The translations under genes were made by a program, and so were the position numbers. This document shows, one piece after another, positions 15,257-22,683 of a stretch of 22,683 nt of DNA (the first letter of the stretch is position 1; every line of letters begins with the position of its first letter). Below the pieces are notes generated by a model. The model had not been told where the DNA came from, made no database searches, and saw nothing but the letters and a program-made list of their open reading frames with translations. Source of the stretch: Actinobacteria bacterium RBG_16_64_13 (GTDB lineage: Bacteria; Actinomycetota; Thermoleophilia; RBG-16-64-13); contig MELN01000019.1 of the NCBI GenBank assembly GCA_001768675.1, forward strand, positions 8,067 through 30,749, given 5' to 3'.

Positions 15257-15780
15257 TCGTCCTCCAGAGCTCGCTCGTGGAAGCGAAGCGCCGCTTCGTC
15301 GCGGAGAACGAAGCGCACGCGTCGCACGGATCTGAGGGTGCTCGCCGCGGAGACGACCGCAGCGAGCGCCACATCGGCGGCCTCCTCCATAGGATAGCCA
15401 AAGACGCCCGTGGATATCGCCGGGAAGGCGACAGAGACGAGCCCTCGCTCGTCGGCCAGCCAGAGCGCGTTGCGATAGCAGCTCGCGAGAAACTCCGCCG
15501 AGGGTTCATCCAGACCGTAACGCGGACCAAGAACATGGATAACGTGGCGGTTGGGCAGGTCGTAGGCGCCCGTGATCACCGCCTGGCCGGGCTTGAGGGG
15601 TGCGAGCCCCCGGCATTCCTCGGCTAATCCTGGTCCCGCCGCCCGATGTATGGCGCCGGCCACCCCGCCTCCGGGAAGTAATTCCGCGTTCGCCGCGTTC
15701 ACGACGGCGTCGAAGTCGGCCTGCATTGTGATGTCACCAACCAGGCACTCGACAGTGACACCATCGACGATCCGCTCCAT
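15241..15780 (-). CDS. Macro-domain ADP-ribose hydrolase
   Basis: A 179-residue single macro domain of the MacroD/YmdB type. It shows GDIT, VVNAANAELLPGGGVAGAIH, and AFPAISTGVFGYPMEEAADV, the adenine, distal-ribose and phosphate-binding loops. Members remove ADP-ribose from acylated or modified groups, for example O-acetyl-ADP-ribose to ADP-ribose plus acetate, or reverse protein/nucleic acid ADP-ribosylation. It is the first gene of an overlapping run with nitroreductase, flavin reductase and BsuPI-domain protein. AAAGGTGGG precedes the ATG. Confidence 0.95.
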   Translation of the reverse strand: MERIVDGVTVECLVGDITMQADFDAVVNAANAELLPGGGVAGAIHRAAGPGLAEECRGLAPLKPGQAVITGAYDLPNRHVIHVLGPRYGLDEPSAEFLASCYRNALWLADERGLVSVAFPAISTGVFGYPMEEAADVALAAVVSAASTLRSVRRVRFVLRDEAALRFHERALEDEWTQY

Positions 15781-15843
15781 GATCTACCCACCTTTGCTCG
15801 GGTCACCCCTGCGTGGGTCAGTTCTTCCCCGACGCGGCGCCTG

Positions 15844-16994
15844 TCAACCGCGTTCGGCTGCGCGTGCCCCCCGCTTACGTTGCCTCATCCCAAACAGAAA
15901 GCGCAGTACTCCCACTCTGCGCACGATCTCGTACAGCGCGAAAGTCCCAAGTACCGCCGCGACGAGCAGGATCACCCAGAGCACCGGGTGGGGCGCCGCC
16001 CAGCGGACCACGTAGAAGCCGATGACCACGATGACCGTCTGGTGCAGGATGTAGACGGGGTAGGAACCCTCGGCCAGGTATTTCTGGGTCCTGGAGGTGC
16101 GATCAAGATATCGCCTACCGAAGCCCATCATGCCCACGATGACCAGCCAGGTGCCGCCCGCGCCTAGGACGGCCAGACCGGCGAGCCCCGCTGAGGGGTC
16201 GGAAAGCGAGTCGCGAAAGTCGCCGCTCAGCACCCAGAACAGGGCCAGCCCCACCCCGGCCACCAGGGCGGGTATCCGATACCTTTGGGCCGATTCCATG
16301 AACTTGGGATCGGACACGGCCGTGAACCCCAGGACGAAGATGAACAGGTAGTAGACAAAGGGCCCACCCGGGATCTCCGGCACCGCTCCTCCCAGGAAGA
16401 GGATGACGACCGGGACGATCCACCACATCGGCCGCGCCAGAAGCCGGCAGAAGGCCTGCGCTCGGCCGACGCCTCTGCCCCGCGCCATCCATACCACCAG
16501 GGGAAGGGCGATGAGCGAAATGAACAGCAAGAACATGATGAACCAAAGCTGGCCGATACCGAACCCGCCGTAGTAGTCGCCACCGTCCCGGATATTCCAG
16601 CGCAAGAAGTCGCCGCTGACCAGGTAGTGCCCGAACGAATCCGTGTACCCGGAGTTGAACCGGCCGCCGAACCAGGTCTGAGGGGGTATGAGGATGAAGA
16701 TGCCGAACACCAGGGGGACCAGGAGGCGCTTGACCCTCTCCCACGCGTACCGGCCGCCGCTCCGCTTGCGGAGCGAGAAGTATGTCGAGCAGCCCGCCAA
16801 GAGAAGAGGACCGGCATGTGCCAAACGGAGATGAACCCGAGGACGTCGCCCACCCACTCCGAAACCGGAGAAGCCTTCGCGTAGAAGTCCTCGTCGTTGA
16901 ACACCCGCAAGGTGTGAAACGGAAAGAGCAGCAGAACGGCGAGGATCCGTAGCCAGTCGATGTAGTGGATCCTCGATGCGCCTCGGTCGTCCAT
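15844..16994 (-). pseudogene. Acyltransferase family 3 gene with frameshift
   Basis: A membrane acyltransferase of about 383 residues split by one frameshift. The N-terminal part, from the ATG at 16994, reads IHYIDWLRILAVLLLFPFHT to SVWHMPVLFS, the standard start of acyltransferase-3/OpgC-like proteins. The rest continues in another frame from about 16800: LAGCSTYFSLRKRSGG, then KRLLVPLVFGIFILIPPQTW, further membrane helices and YILHQTVIVVIGFYVV. The join falls at 16798-16804, where one missing base explains the shift; adding it gives HMPVLFS-LAGCS, close to the usual HMP.FF.laG. The gene may be a recent pseudogene or a sequencing error; no classic slippery heptamer is present. Relatives transfer acyl groups to sugars or glucans at the membrane. 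Its start is 1 bp after the class III aminotransferase stop. Confidence 0.85.
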
Positions 16995-16995
16995 G

Positions 16996-18381
16996 TTACC
17001 CGAGCACCTCCTTCACCAGATCTTCGAAGGCGTTCACGTACCGGTCGATGTCCTCGTCGGTGTGCTGCACCGAGAGGGTCCATTCCTCTTCGCGGCCCGG
17101 AGCGATGATGACTCCGCGGTTCATGTTGTAGAGCCAGGCCAGATAGCAGAGCTCGACGTTCTGGTACTTGATGAACGACTCGTAGTCGGTGATCTTAGCG
17201 GTAGCGAAGTTGAAGCAGCCCTTGGAAGAGATCCCGACCGTGTAGCCCGGGAAGCCATACTTGGCGCCGATGGCGTCGCACTCCGAGATGAGCCGGTCGT
17301 TCAGGTAGTTGAGGTGCTGGTAGGCGTCGGGGGTCATCACCTGCTCGAGGCTGGTGCGGGCTGCCGCCATCGACAGCGGGTTGCCGCTATAGGTGCCTAC
17401 CTGGTAGACCTTGCCGCTCTCCACGACCTGCATGACCTCCTCGGTGGCCCCGATGGCGCCCGAGGGCAGCCCGCCCGCCAGCGCCTTGGCCAGGGTGACC
17501 ATGTCGGGCACTACCCCGAACCGCTCGACCGCACCACCGGCGGCCGTGCAGATGCCCGTCTTCACTTCGTCGAAGATGAGCACGATGCCATGCTTCTTGG
17601 TGATGTCGCGCACGGCCTGCAGGTATCCCGGCTCGGGCAGCACGACGCCCAGATTCATCATGGCGGCTTCCATGATGACGCAGGCCGGCGCGCGCCCCTC
17701 GGTGATGAGACGCTCGATGCGAGCTTCCATCATGGGGGCGTCGTTGAAGGGAACGGCCGCCGTCATGTCTATGACAGCTTTGGGGATGCCGGCCCCATAC
17801 GAGATGGATTTGTAGTTGTCGCGGGGTCCGATGTCTCCGAAATCGGCGACACCCAGACTCACCATCACGTAGTCGTGATGACCATGATAGGAGCCAAAGA
17901 TCTTGAGCACCTGTTCCCTGCCCGTGTACGCCCGGGCGATGCGGATGGCGTCCATGGTGGCCTCGGAACCGGAGTTCACAAAGCGCCACTTGGGCAGGCG
18001 GAAGTTCTTGGCCAGGTGCTCCGCGACGATGAACGAGTCCTCGGTGGGAAGAGCGAACTGGGTGCCAAGCTCGCAGCGCTTCTTGATAGTCTCGACGATG
18101 GCGGGGTGCGCGTGACCCTGCACCATGCAGCCGAAGCCGTTGTGGAAGTCGCTGATCTCACGCCCGTCGACCGAGTAGATCTTGGAGCCCTTGCCGTGGC
18201 TGAAGTAGATGGGATACGGGTCGCGCATCTGATACGTGGACGACACGCCGTTGACCAGCGATTTCGAGGCCCGCTTGAACAGCTCGTACGACTTGGGGGT
18301 CTCGTCCTCGAGGCGTTTCTCTTCGCGCTCGGCCAGCTCGGCGACGCGCTTGCTGTCGATTGCGACGGGTGCTGAGGCCAT
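16996..18381 (-). CDS. Class III aminotransferase (GSA-aminomutase-like)
   Basis: A 461-residue PLP enzyme of the class III/ornithine-aminotransferase group. It shows FHNGFGCMVQGHAHPAIV, FVNSGSEATMDAIRIARAYT (PLP phosphate contact), GSYHGHHD, IFDEVKTG (Asp271), and Schiff-base Lys299 in TLAKALAGGLPSGAIGA. The overall pattern is nearest to glutamate-1-semialdehyde aminomutase, but the N-terminal extension and the lack of other haem genes nearby argue for a transaminase or aminomutase acting on an amino acid. A good ribosome binding site (GGAGGAG) precedes the ATG. It is downstream of the permease and saccharopine-dehydrogenase-like genes with short gaps, so a role in the same catabolic route is likely. 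Confidence 0.9.
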   Translation of the reverse strand: MASAPVAIDSKRVAELAEREEKRLEDETPKSYELFKRASKSLVNGVSSTYQMRDPYPIYFSHGKGSKIYSVDGREISDFHNGFGCMVQGHAHPAIVETIKKRCELGTQFALPTEDSFIVAEHLAKNFRLPKWRFVNSGSEATMDAIRIARAYTGREQVLKIFGSYHGHHDYVMVSLGVADFGDIGPRDNYKSISYGAGIPKAVIDMTAAVPFNDAPMMEARIERLITEGRAPACVIMEAAMMNLGVVLPEPGYLQAVRDITKKHGIVLIFDEVKTGICTAAGGAVERFGVVPDMVTLAKALAGGLPSGAIGATEEVMQVVESGKVYQVGTYSGNPLSMAAARTSLEQVMTPDAYQHLNYLNDRLISECDAIGAKYGFPGYTVGISSKGCFNFATAKITDYESFIKYQNVELCYLAWLYNMNRGVIIAPGREEEWTLSVQHTDEDIDRYVNAFEDLVKEVLG

Positions 18382-18416
18382 CAGTTATCCACTCCTCCTG
18401 CCAATTTGACTGCCAT

Positions 18417-18674
18417 TCACGGCCCGAGGATACGATCGGTCGCGTCAAGGAGTTCTTTCCGCATCTCCCGGTCGGATAGCCGGCGGCCCCAAACCTCCCA
18501 CTCGCCCACCGAGCCGCCTCTATCCAACGGCACCGGGGGCAGTTCCACCCAGCGTGTCACCCGGTAGAGCCCGCCTTCGTGGTGCACGGTCTGCCCAACC
18601 ACCCACTCCGGAGAGCGGAACTCCGGCTGGTGTGTGCGGAAGAGAGCTCTTTCTCGTGCCCGCAGCCAGCGCAC
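18417..18674 (-). CDS. Unrecognised 85-residue protein
   Basis: A small ORF with a GTG start 1 bp after the stop of the saccharopine-dehydrogenase-like gene, ending 35 bp before the class III aminotransferase. I do not recognise the family. It has a basic N-terminus (WLRARERALFRTHQ), a likely beta-rich centre (WVVGQTVHHEGGLYRVTRWV) with SH3-like spacing, and a helical acidic end (LSDREMRKELLDATDRIL). It has no membrane segment and no signal peptide. Its exact fit into the gap between two operon genes and the sensible domain-like pattern support it as real; another frame at this place looks incoherent. Confidence 0.55.
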   Translation of the reverse strand: MRWLRARERALFRTHQPEFRSPEWVVGQTVHHEGGLYRVTRWVELPPVPLDRGGSVGEWEVWGRRLSDREMRKELLDATDRILGP

Positions 18675-18675
18675 G

Positions 18676-19887
18676 TCAGGCTGTCATCTCCTTGAGGCCG
18701 AACGGGAAGTCGTATTTCGGCATCAACTCCAAGAACGGATCGGGGTCGAACGCCTCGGGACCCAGGACCCCCGTGCCTTTCCAGACCCCGGTCTGCAGCA
18801 GTTCCCACGCGATTACTGGGCCGACGGCTGTTTGCCACACCACCGCCTGCACCCCGTAGTTCCTCATGCAGGTCTCGTTGTCGGCCACCTGGTACAGGTA
18901 CACCTGGCGGGGCTTGCCGTCTTTGGTGCCCTTGACCCAGGTGCCGGCGCAGGTCTTGCCGAACATCTGGTCGCCCAGATGGGCCGGATCGGGCAGGGTG
19001 GCAGCTACCACGTCGCGTGGAGCCACCTGGACGCCTTTGACGTCGATGGGGAAGCGGTTGTCGAGGCCGAGCATCTTTATGGTCTTGAGCACGTTGATGA
19101 ACTCGTCACCCAGACCATACTTGAAGGTGACCCGCTTACACTTGACCCAGCGCGGCACCAGCAATACCTCTTCGTGCTCGACGTTGACGCACTCTACCGG
19201 TCCGATGCCTTCAGGGAAGTCGAAGACCTCGGGCTCGGAAAAAGGTTCAGTGGTGCACCAGCCTCTGCCTTCCTCCCATACCACCGGGGGATTGAGGCAC
19301 TCTTCAATGGTCGTCCAGATGGAGAAGTTGGGGGCGAACTCGTATCCCCGCACTTCGAGGTTGGCGCCGTCGCGCACGCCTATCTCCTCGATCTCGTCGA
19401 AGAGGTGTTTCTCGGCGTACTTGGCGAACACGTCGGCCATGCCCGGCTCCACCCCCATGCCGACAAGTGCGAGGAGACCTTTCTTCTCCCAGGCCGCGGC
19501 GCGGTCGAACTGGTAATCGCCCAACTTCACGCCGCAGGCGCGGAAGGGGTCTGTGGCATGGGCTGTGGACAGGGTCATAGCCATGTCCATGTAGTTGCAG
19601 CCCACCTCATGGGCGGCGTCGAAAATGGCTTCGTTGAAGACCGGATCGACCGCGTTGTGAATGAGGTCCACCCCATGCTTGCGGGCCAGCGCCGCCACCT
19701 GATAGCGGTCGCTCGCGTCGATGAACTCGACCGGCATATGGGCCGGCGCGCCCACCTTGTGCCAGACTTCCATCGCACGCTCGAGGCTGTAATCGGCGAG
19801 CACCAGCTTCTCCACCCAGGGCTTGTCCTTGGTGAGCACGGCGATGGCCTCGCCGACGCCTCCAACACCCACTAGCAGAACCTTCAC
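18676..19887 (-). CDS. Saccharopine dehydrogenase-like oxidoreductase
   Basis: A 403-residue protein with an N-terminal Rossmann domain (KVLLVGVGGVGEAIAVL, glycine-rich turn at residues 7-12; LADYSLERAMEV after beta-2) and the saccharopine-dehydrogenase-type C-terminal domain. GVDLIHNAVDPVFNEAIFDA, CNYMDMAMT and LVGMGVEPGMADVFAKY are characteristic. Relatives include saccharopine dehydrogenase, carboxynorspermidine dehydrogenase and lysine 6-dehydrogenase, all NAD(P)-linked enzymes acting on amine or imine substrates. The precise reaction is unknown. The start is a GTG with GGAGGT in the 3' end of the permease gene, whose stop is 2 bp upstream, so translation is coupled to the permease. Confidence 0.9.
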   Translation of the reverse strand: MKVLLVGVGGVGEAIAVLTKDKPWVEKLVLADYSLERAMEVWHKVGAPAHMPVEFIDASDRYQVAALARKHGVDLIHNAVDPVFNEAIFDAAHEVGCNYMDMAMTLSTAHATDPFRACGVKLGDYQFDRAAAWEKKGLLALVGMGVEPGMADVFAKYAEKHLFDEIEEIGVRDGANLEVRGYEFAPNFSIWTTIEECLNPPVVWEEGRGWCTTEPFSEPEVFDFPEGIGPVECVNVEHEEVLLVPRWVKCKRVTFKYGLGDEFINVLKTIKMLGLDNRFPIDVKGVQVAPRDVVAATLPDPAHLGDQMFGKTCAGTWVKGTKDGKPRQVYLYQVADNETCMRNYGVQAVVWQTAVGPVIAWELLQTGVWKGTGVLGPEAFDPDPFLELMPKYDFPFGLKEMTA

Positions 19888-19889
19888 AT

Positions 19890-21497
19890 CTAGACCTCCG
19901 CCGTCGATGCCATCTCAGCCCGATCTTCGTCCGAGGTGTACGGGTCGACATCCGGAACGTTACGCTTGTCCTTGAGGTAGTACTTGAACGGGAAGTACGC
20001 AATCGCCCCCAGGATGATGGCGATGGCGGCATACCAGATGGACGTCCAGCCCACATCTTTCACCTGACTGACGATGGAGAAGATGATGACGGCCGCGGGC
20101 AATAGGGTGACGATGATGCCTCCGACCAGACCGCCCGGGATCTTGCTCCGCGGGATCTCGGGACTGGTGCGGCGCAGCATCCAGAGGGCGGCGAACTCCA
20201 GCAGCAGGGTGAGCGAGTTGAGCAAGACGTCGAGGACCACCAAAGAGGCGAAGGCATTCACCGAGAAGACCGCGAAAAAGAAGCCGGTCACCAGAATGGC
20301 CACCCACGGCGTCCCCCACCCGCGGTGGACCCGAACCAACCACTTGGGCGCCATCCCATCCTCTGCCACAGCGAACGGGATGCGGGTGGCCGACACGCTG
20401 TTCCCCACCAGAAGTCCGACCATGCTGAGCACAGCAGCGGCCGTCATGAAGTGGCCCAAGAAGCCTGCGAAGCCACTGCCGGGATGCGTGGTGGTCTCCG
20501 CCACTGCCGTGGCAATATCGGGCAAGAACCAGCCTTCGGTACTGGTAGGGTCCACACCGGCCGCATCCATCTGCTCCTGCGTCATGCCGCCATCCAGCAG
20601 CACCTGTCCGATGCCATCCTCTTCCTCGAGGCCCCAGAGCATAACCTTGTTGTCCTCGCCGGCGCCCCCATAGAGAGCGGCCACCGTGGGGATGGCGTAG
20701 GTGGCGATCGACGCGATGAGTACCAACAGCATCGCCAGGGGGTAAGTGCGCCTGGGTTTGACGATCTCGTCCCCGGCGGACGAGGGCAGCTCCCAGCCCA
20801 TGTAGTTCCACATTACTACGAACAAGCCGACGCTGAAGGCCCCCCAAACCGAGGTGTCTTGGGGGAGGAACGTCATGCTGAAGCCGCTACCGTGGACTCC
20901 CCAGTTGTAGAAGCCGAGCACGCTCATGATGACGAGCGGGATGATCAGGATGACCCCGATCCAGATGCTGGTCAATCCGGCCAGGCGTACACCCCGCATC
21001 TGCAGGAGTTGGATGATGAGGATGATGGCTATCGCCGCCAGCCACTGCACCGCCCACCCCGGCAGACCCCAACCGCCGTCAGTCAGTTGAGGCACCCAGA
21101 AGCTCAGATAGGTGACGGCCAGTACCGGGTAGATGGCCACGTCGACCAACGACATCACCCAGTTCATCCAGCCGGTGAGGAAGCCGGCAAAGGGCCCCAC
21201 CCGCTTGCCGAAACCCTGCTTGGTCCAGTGGTAGTAGCCGCCTTCCACCGGCATCATGGACTGCAGCTCGCGCACCATGAAGATGTTGGGGAGACTGTAG
21301 ACGAAGGGGATGATGCAGATCAGGAGCAAAGCCATGCCCGCTCCCGAATAGCTGAAGAGGGACTCGATGCCGAAGGTGCCCCCGCTCACAGTGAAGTAGA
21401 TGATCCCGAACAGCGGCAGCAGAGTCAGCGAACGCTTGAGCATCTGCCGTTCGCGGGAGATCTCCAGCGCGCCGCCATATGTCTGTTCCTTTGCCAT
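19890..21497 (-). CDS. APC-family amino acid permease
   Basis: A 535-residue membrane transporter with about 12 hydrophobic helices. The N-terminus enters helix 1 at SLTLLPLFGIIYFTVSGGTF, matching the unwound GxG region of the amino acid-polyamine-organocation family. VRELQSMMPVEGGYYHWTKQ is the conserved loop after helix 2. A polar segment of about 80 residues follows the helix ending VAALYGGAG, including GLEEEDGIGQVLLDGG, DPTSTEGWFLPD; it is longer than usual and likely extracellular. The C-terminus (VPDVDPYTSDEDRAEM) is acidic. It should import an amino acid or polyamine with H+ or Na+, or exchange it. It is directly upstream of two amine-metabolising enzymes. Confidence 0.92.
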   Translation of the reverse strand: MAKEQTYGGALEISRERQMLKRSLTLLPLFGIIYFTVSGGTFGIESLFSYSGAGMALLLICIIPFVYSLPNIFMVRELQSMMPVEGGYYHWTKQGFGKRVGPFAGFLTGWMNWVMSLVDVAIYPVLAVTYLSFWVPQLTDGGWGLPGWAVQWLAAIAIILIIQLLQMRGVRLAGLTSIWIGVILIIPLVIMSVLGFYNWGVHGSGFSMTFLPQDTSVWGAFSVGLFVVMWNYMGWELPSSAGDEIVKPRRTYPLAMLLVLIASIATYAIPTVAALYGGAGEDNKVMLWGLEEEDGIGQVLLDGGMTQEQMDAAGVDPTSTEGWFLPDIATAVAETTTHPGSGFAGFLGHFMTAAAVLSMVGLLVGNSVSATRIPFAVAEDGMAPKWLVRVHRGWGTPWVAILVTGFFFAVFSVNAFASLVVLDVLLNSLTLLLEFAALWMLRRTSPEIPRSKIPGGLVGGIIVTLLPAAVIIFSIVSQVKDVGWTSIWYAAIAIILGAIAYFPFKYYLKDKRNVPDVDPYTSDEDRAEMASTAEV

Positions 21498-21536
21498 TCG
21501 CTCTCTTTCTCCCCTCTCCCGGTGTCGTGAAGTCCG

Positions 21537-21998
21537 CTAGTCCCGCCGCCAACCAAGTATCATGCCCAGGCCCACGACGATCAGGATCACCGGCCAGACT
21601 TTGCCCCAATCGAGCTTCAGCAGGAAGATCACGGTTATGGCCAGGAACAGCAGGCCGAACGCCAGAGATCGAGCCGCCTTGGCGCTCAAGCGCCGCCCGC
21701 CCGCGTTGTAGGAATTCCAAGCGTCCGTGAGCGAGCCGAACGCCGGGATGAGGATGAAGAGAGCCCACCAATTCTGGAAGTCCCAGTCGTTGCCCAGCCA
21801 ACCGGCATTCTTGACCAAGAAGACGATCCCCACCACGATGATCACTATCGCGACCATCCAGTTCTTGCCTCCGTGGGACCACCTGCGATGGGATGTATCG
21901 GGGGGGAGTTGCGATGTGCCCGGAGGGGCGTCAGAGCGGCCCGGGGGCGGTGCTTGTTCGGCTAAGACCTGCGTCTCGGGTGTCTGCTGATCGTCCAC
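21537..21998 (-). CDS. LiaI/LiaF-type membrane protein (DUF5668-like)
   Basis: A 153-residue protein starting at a GTG with GAGGGAGGAG just upstream; the frame is open to 22112, but that part is basic and precedes the ribosome binding site. The first 45 residues are polar and proline-rich (EQAPPPGRSDAPPGTSQLPP). Four hydrophobic segments follow: NWMVAIVIIVVGIVFLVKNA, WWALFILIPAFGSL, LAFGLLFLAITVIFLL and WPVILIVVGLGMILGW. Paired helices with W-P-V-I-L-I-.-G-.-G are typical of LiaI/LiaF-like transmembrane regions, which are linked to envelope stress sensing. Function here is unknown. It lies 39 bp before the permease gene and probably shares its transcript. Confidence 0.75.
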   Translation of the reverse strand: MDDQQTPETQVLAEQAPPPGRSDAPPGTSQLPPDTSHRRWSHGGKNWMVAIVIIVVGIVFLVKNAGWLGNDWDFQNWWALFILIPAFGSLTDAWNSYNAGGRRLSAKAARSLAFGLLFLAITVIFLLKLDWGKVWPVILIVVGLGMILGWRRD

Positions 21999-22047
21999 CG
22001 CTCCTCCCTCGCCTGGGGTTCGCCACGTGCGCATAGAACGTCTCATA

Positions 22048-22061
22048 CTCGCATAGGCGAG
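22048..22061. repeat. Short inverted repeat in divergent region
   Basis: CTCGC-ATAG-GCGAG is a perfect 5-bp palindrome arm pair around four bases. It sits between the divergent LiaI-type gene and the PEGA-domain gene, about 50 bp before the first and 70 bp before the second. Its position would suit a regulator site, but such short GC arms can occur by chance in this DNA. Confidence 0.25.
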
Positions 22062-22119
22062 CGCAAGAGAAGACCGTCCCGACGAGCATATGAGCCGTCC
22101 GCTAAGGGACAAGCTCGGG

Positions 22120-22125
22120 TATCAT
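22120..22125 (+). promoter_or_regulatory. Candidate -10 box, leaderless PEGA gene
   Basis: TATCAT matches the -10 consensus at five of six positions and ends 6 bases before the ATG at 22132. Transcription would then start at the ATG itself. No Shine-Dalgarno sequence is present, in keeping with a leaderless message. No good -35 box is visible. Confidence 0.42.
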
Positions 22126-22131
22126 GGCCAC

Positions 22132-22683
22132 ATGGATCTCGATCCGACGCCACCCAAGGATCTGTTCAACCTGCAGGAATCTCGCCGTGAGCGCAGCACC
22201 AGGCGCGCGGACTCTCGCCGGCGAATGGCGATCGGCACCATCATCGCGATCGTGGTGCTGGCGGCGGCTGGGTACGGTGCCTATCTGCTGCTGACCCGAG
22301 AACATCGGGGCTCAGCGGTGACGACGACTTCCGCCGCGCCGGGCGGCTCGACGAGCAGCACGGCGTCCGCCAGCACCACCACCGCACCCACCAGCACCAC
22401 GCTGGCCAACCTGGCTCCCGAGAGACTGGATATCAGCGCGAACCCCGAGTTCGTGAAGCTCGCCATCACCCTGCAGGACGGCACCACCCTCACCGGAAAG
22501 ACGCCTTTTTCCGAGGAGGTCCCTGGGGGCAATATCCGCATCGAGCTCAGCAAAGCAGGCTACAACACCGCCACGCGCGAACTCACGCTCGACAAGGCCA
22601 CTGCGCTCAAGGCGTGGCTGGACCTGGAGGGCCAGCTCTACCAGAGCCTGGTGCGCTTCAAGTGCGGCGGCTCTCCGGCCCAA
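22132..22683 (+). CDS. Membrane-anchored PEGA-domain protein, partial
   Basis: The plus strand is open from the ATG at 22132 to the window end (184 residues). A basic cytoplasmic N-terminus (ESRRERSTRRADSRRR) is followed by one helix (residues about 32-54, IGTIIAIVVLAAAGYGAYLL). Then comes a Ser/Thr-rich linker (about 60-90) and a PEGA-type domain (about 105-168): VKLAITLQDGTTLTGKTPFS, then VPGGNIRIELSKAGYNTATR and LTLDKATALKAWLDL. The last residues visible (LVRFKCGGSPAQ) resemble the lead-in to a YVTN-type beta-propeller blade, so a propeller may follow; that is inference. The domain would lie outside the cell, probably at the wall. Confidence 0.72.
   Translation, partial: MDLDPTPPKDLFNLQESRRERSTRRADSRRRMAIGTIIAIVVLAAAGYGAYLLLTREHRGSAVTTTSAAPGGSTSSTASASTTTAPTSTTLANLAPERLDISANPEFVKLAITLQDGTTLTGKTPFSEEVPGGNIRIELSKAGYNTATRELTLDKATALKAWLDLEGQLYQSLVRFKCGGSPAQ

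Noticed and set aside
16795..16806. Programmed ribosomal frameshift in the acyltransferase
   Set aside because: A -1 shift would join the halves, but there is no X-XXY-YYZ heptamer, and this family is not known to use frameshifting. Mutation or read error is simpler.
16993..18375. Plus-strand ORF of 460 codons antisense to the class III aminotransferase, and similar long antisense ORFs at 18634-19875 and 20325-21530
   Set aside because: They mirror the codon periodicity of the real minus-strand genes, are rich in His/Asp/Val/Gly without motifs and lack ribosome binding sites.
1..22683. Defence, CRISPR, prophage or transposon systems
   Set aside because: No spacer-repeat array, transposase, integrase, restriction or toxin-antitoxin gene was seen on either strand.

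Overview
The window is high-GC DNA, tightly packed and mostly coding. Most genes lie on the minus strand in short runs with touching or overlapping stop and start codons. GTG and TTG starts are used, and two plus-strand genes look leaderless. The gene content (GTP-type PEP carboxykinase, DUF6141, DUF5661, lumazine-binding-like and BsuPI-domain proteins) suggests a chromosomal segment of an actinobacterium, perhaps a deep-branching environmental lineage. That is inference from gene content and style: there is no rRNA or other phylogenetic marker. I see no tRNA, rRNA, CRISPR array, insertion sequence or prophage. No intergenic gap exceeds about 220 bp.

Layout. 1-1302: 5' part of a multi-PAS sensor (cut by the window edge) next to a decayed CheY-like receiver. 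1390-2301: a stand-alone formyltransferase resembling the hydrolase domain of 10-formyl-THF dehydrogenase. 2362-6117: a compact minus-strand run of DUF6141 membrane protein, carbamate kinase, M48 CAAX-type protease and EamA exporter. 6169-7500: a divergent MFS/Atg22-like transporter. 7548-11833: central carbon genes, namely a class II aldolase, GTP-dependent PEPCK and a PLP aminotransferase. 12039-13077: small proteins (NTF2/lumazine-binding-like, DUF5661, ABM-like barrel). 13294-15780: an overlapping four-gene operon of macro-domain hydrolase, nitroreductase, flavin reductase and a secreted BsuPI-domain protein. 15844-21998: a second long minus-strand run of LiaI-type membrane protein, APC amino-acid permease, saccharopine-dehydrogenase-like enzyme, an unknown 85-residue protein, a class III aminotransferase and a frameshifted acyltransferase-3 gene. 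22132-end: the start of a membrane-anchored PEGA-domain protein.

How the genes may work together. PEPCK, aldolase and aminotransferase sit at the oxaloacetate/PEP/triose junction and fit gluconeogenic growth on amino or organic acids. The permease, saccharopine-dehydrogenase-like protein and class III aminotransferase look like an amino-acid uptake and catabolism unit of unknown substrate. Carbamate kinase would recover ATP from carbamoyl phosphate, but no arginine deiminase or carbamoyltransferase gene is visible here. The amino-acid unit and the macro-domain/flavin operon are the most plausible places for undescribed biology. No defence system or mobile element was found.
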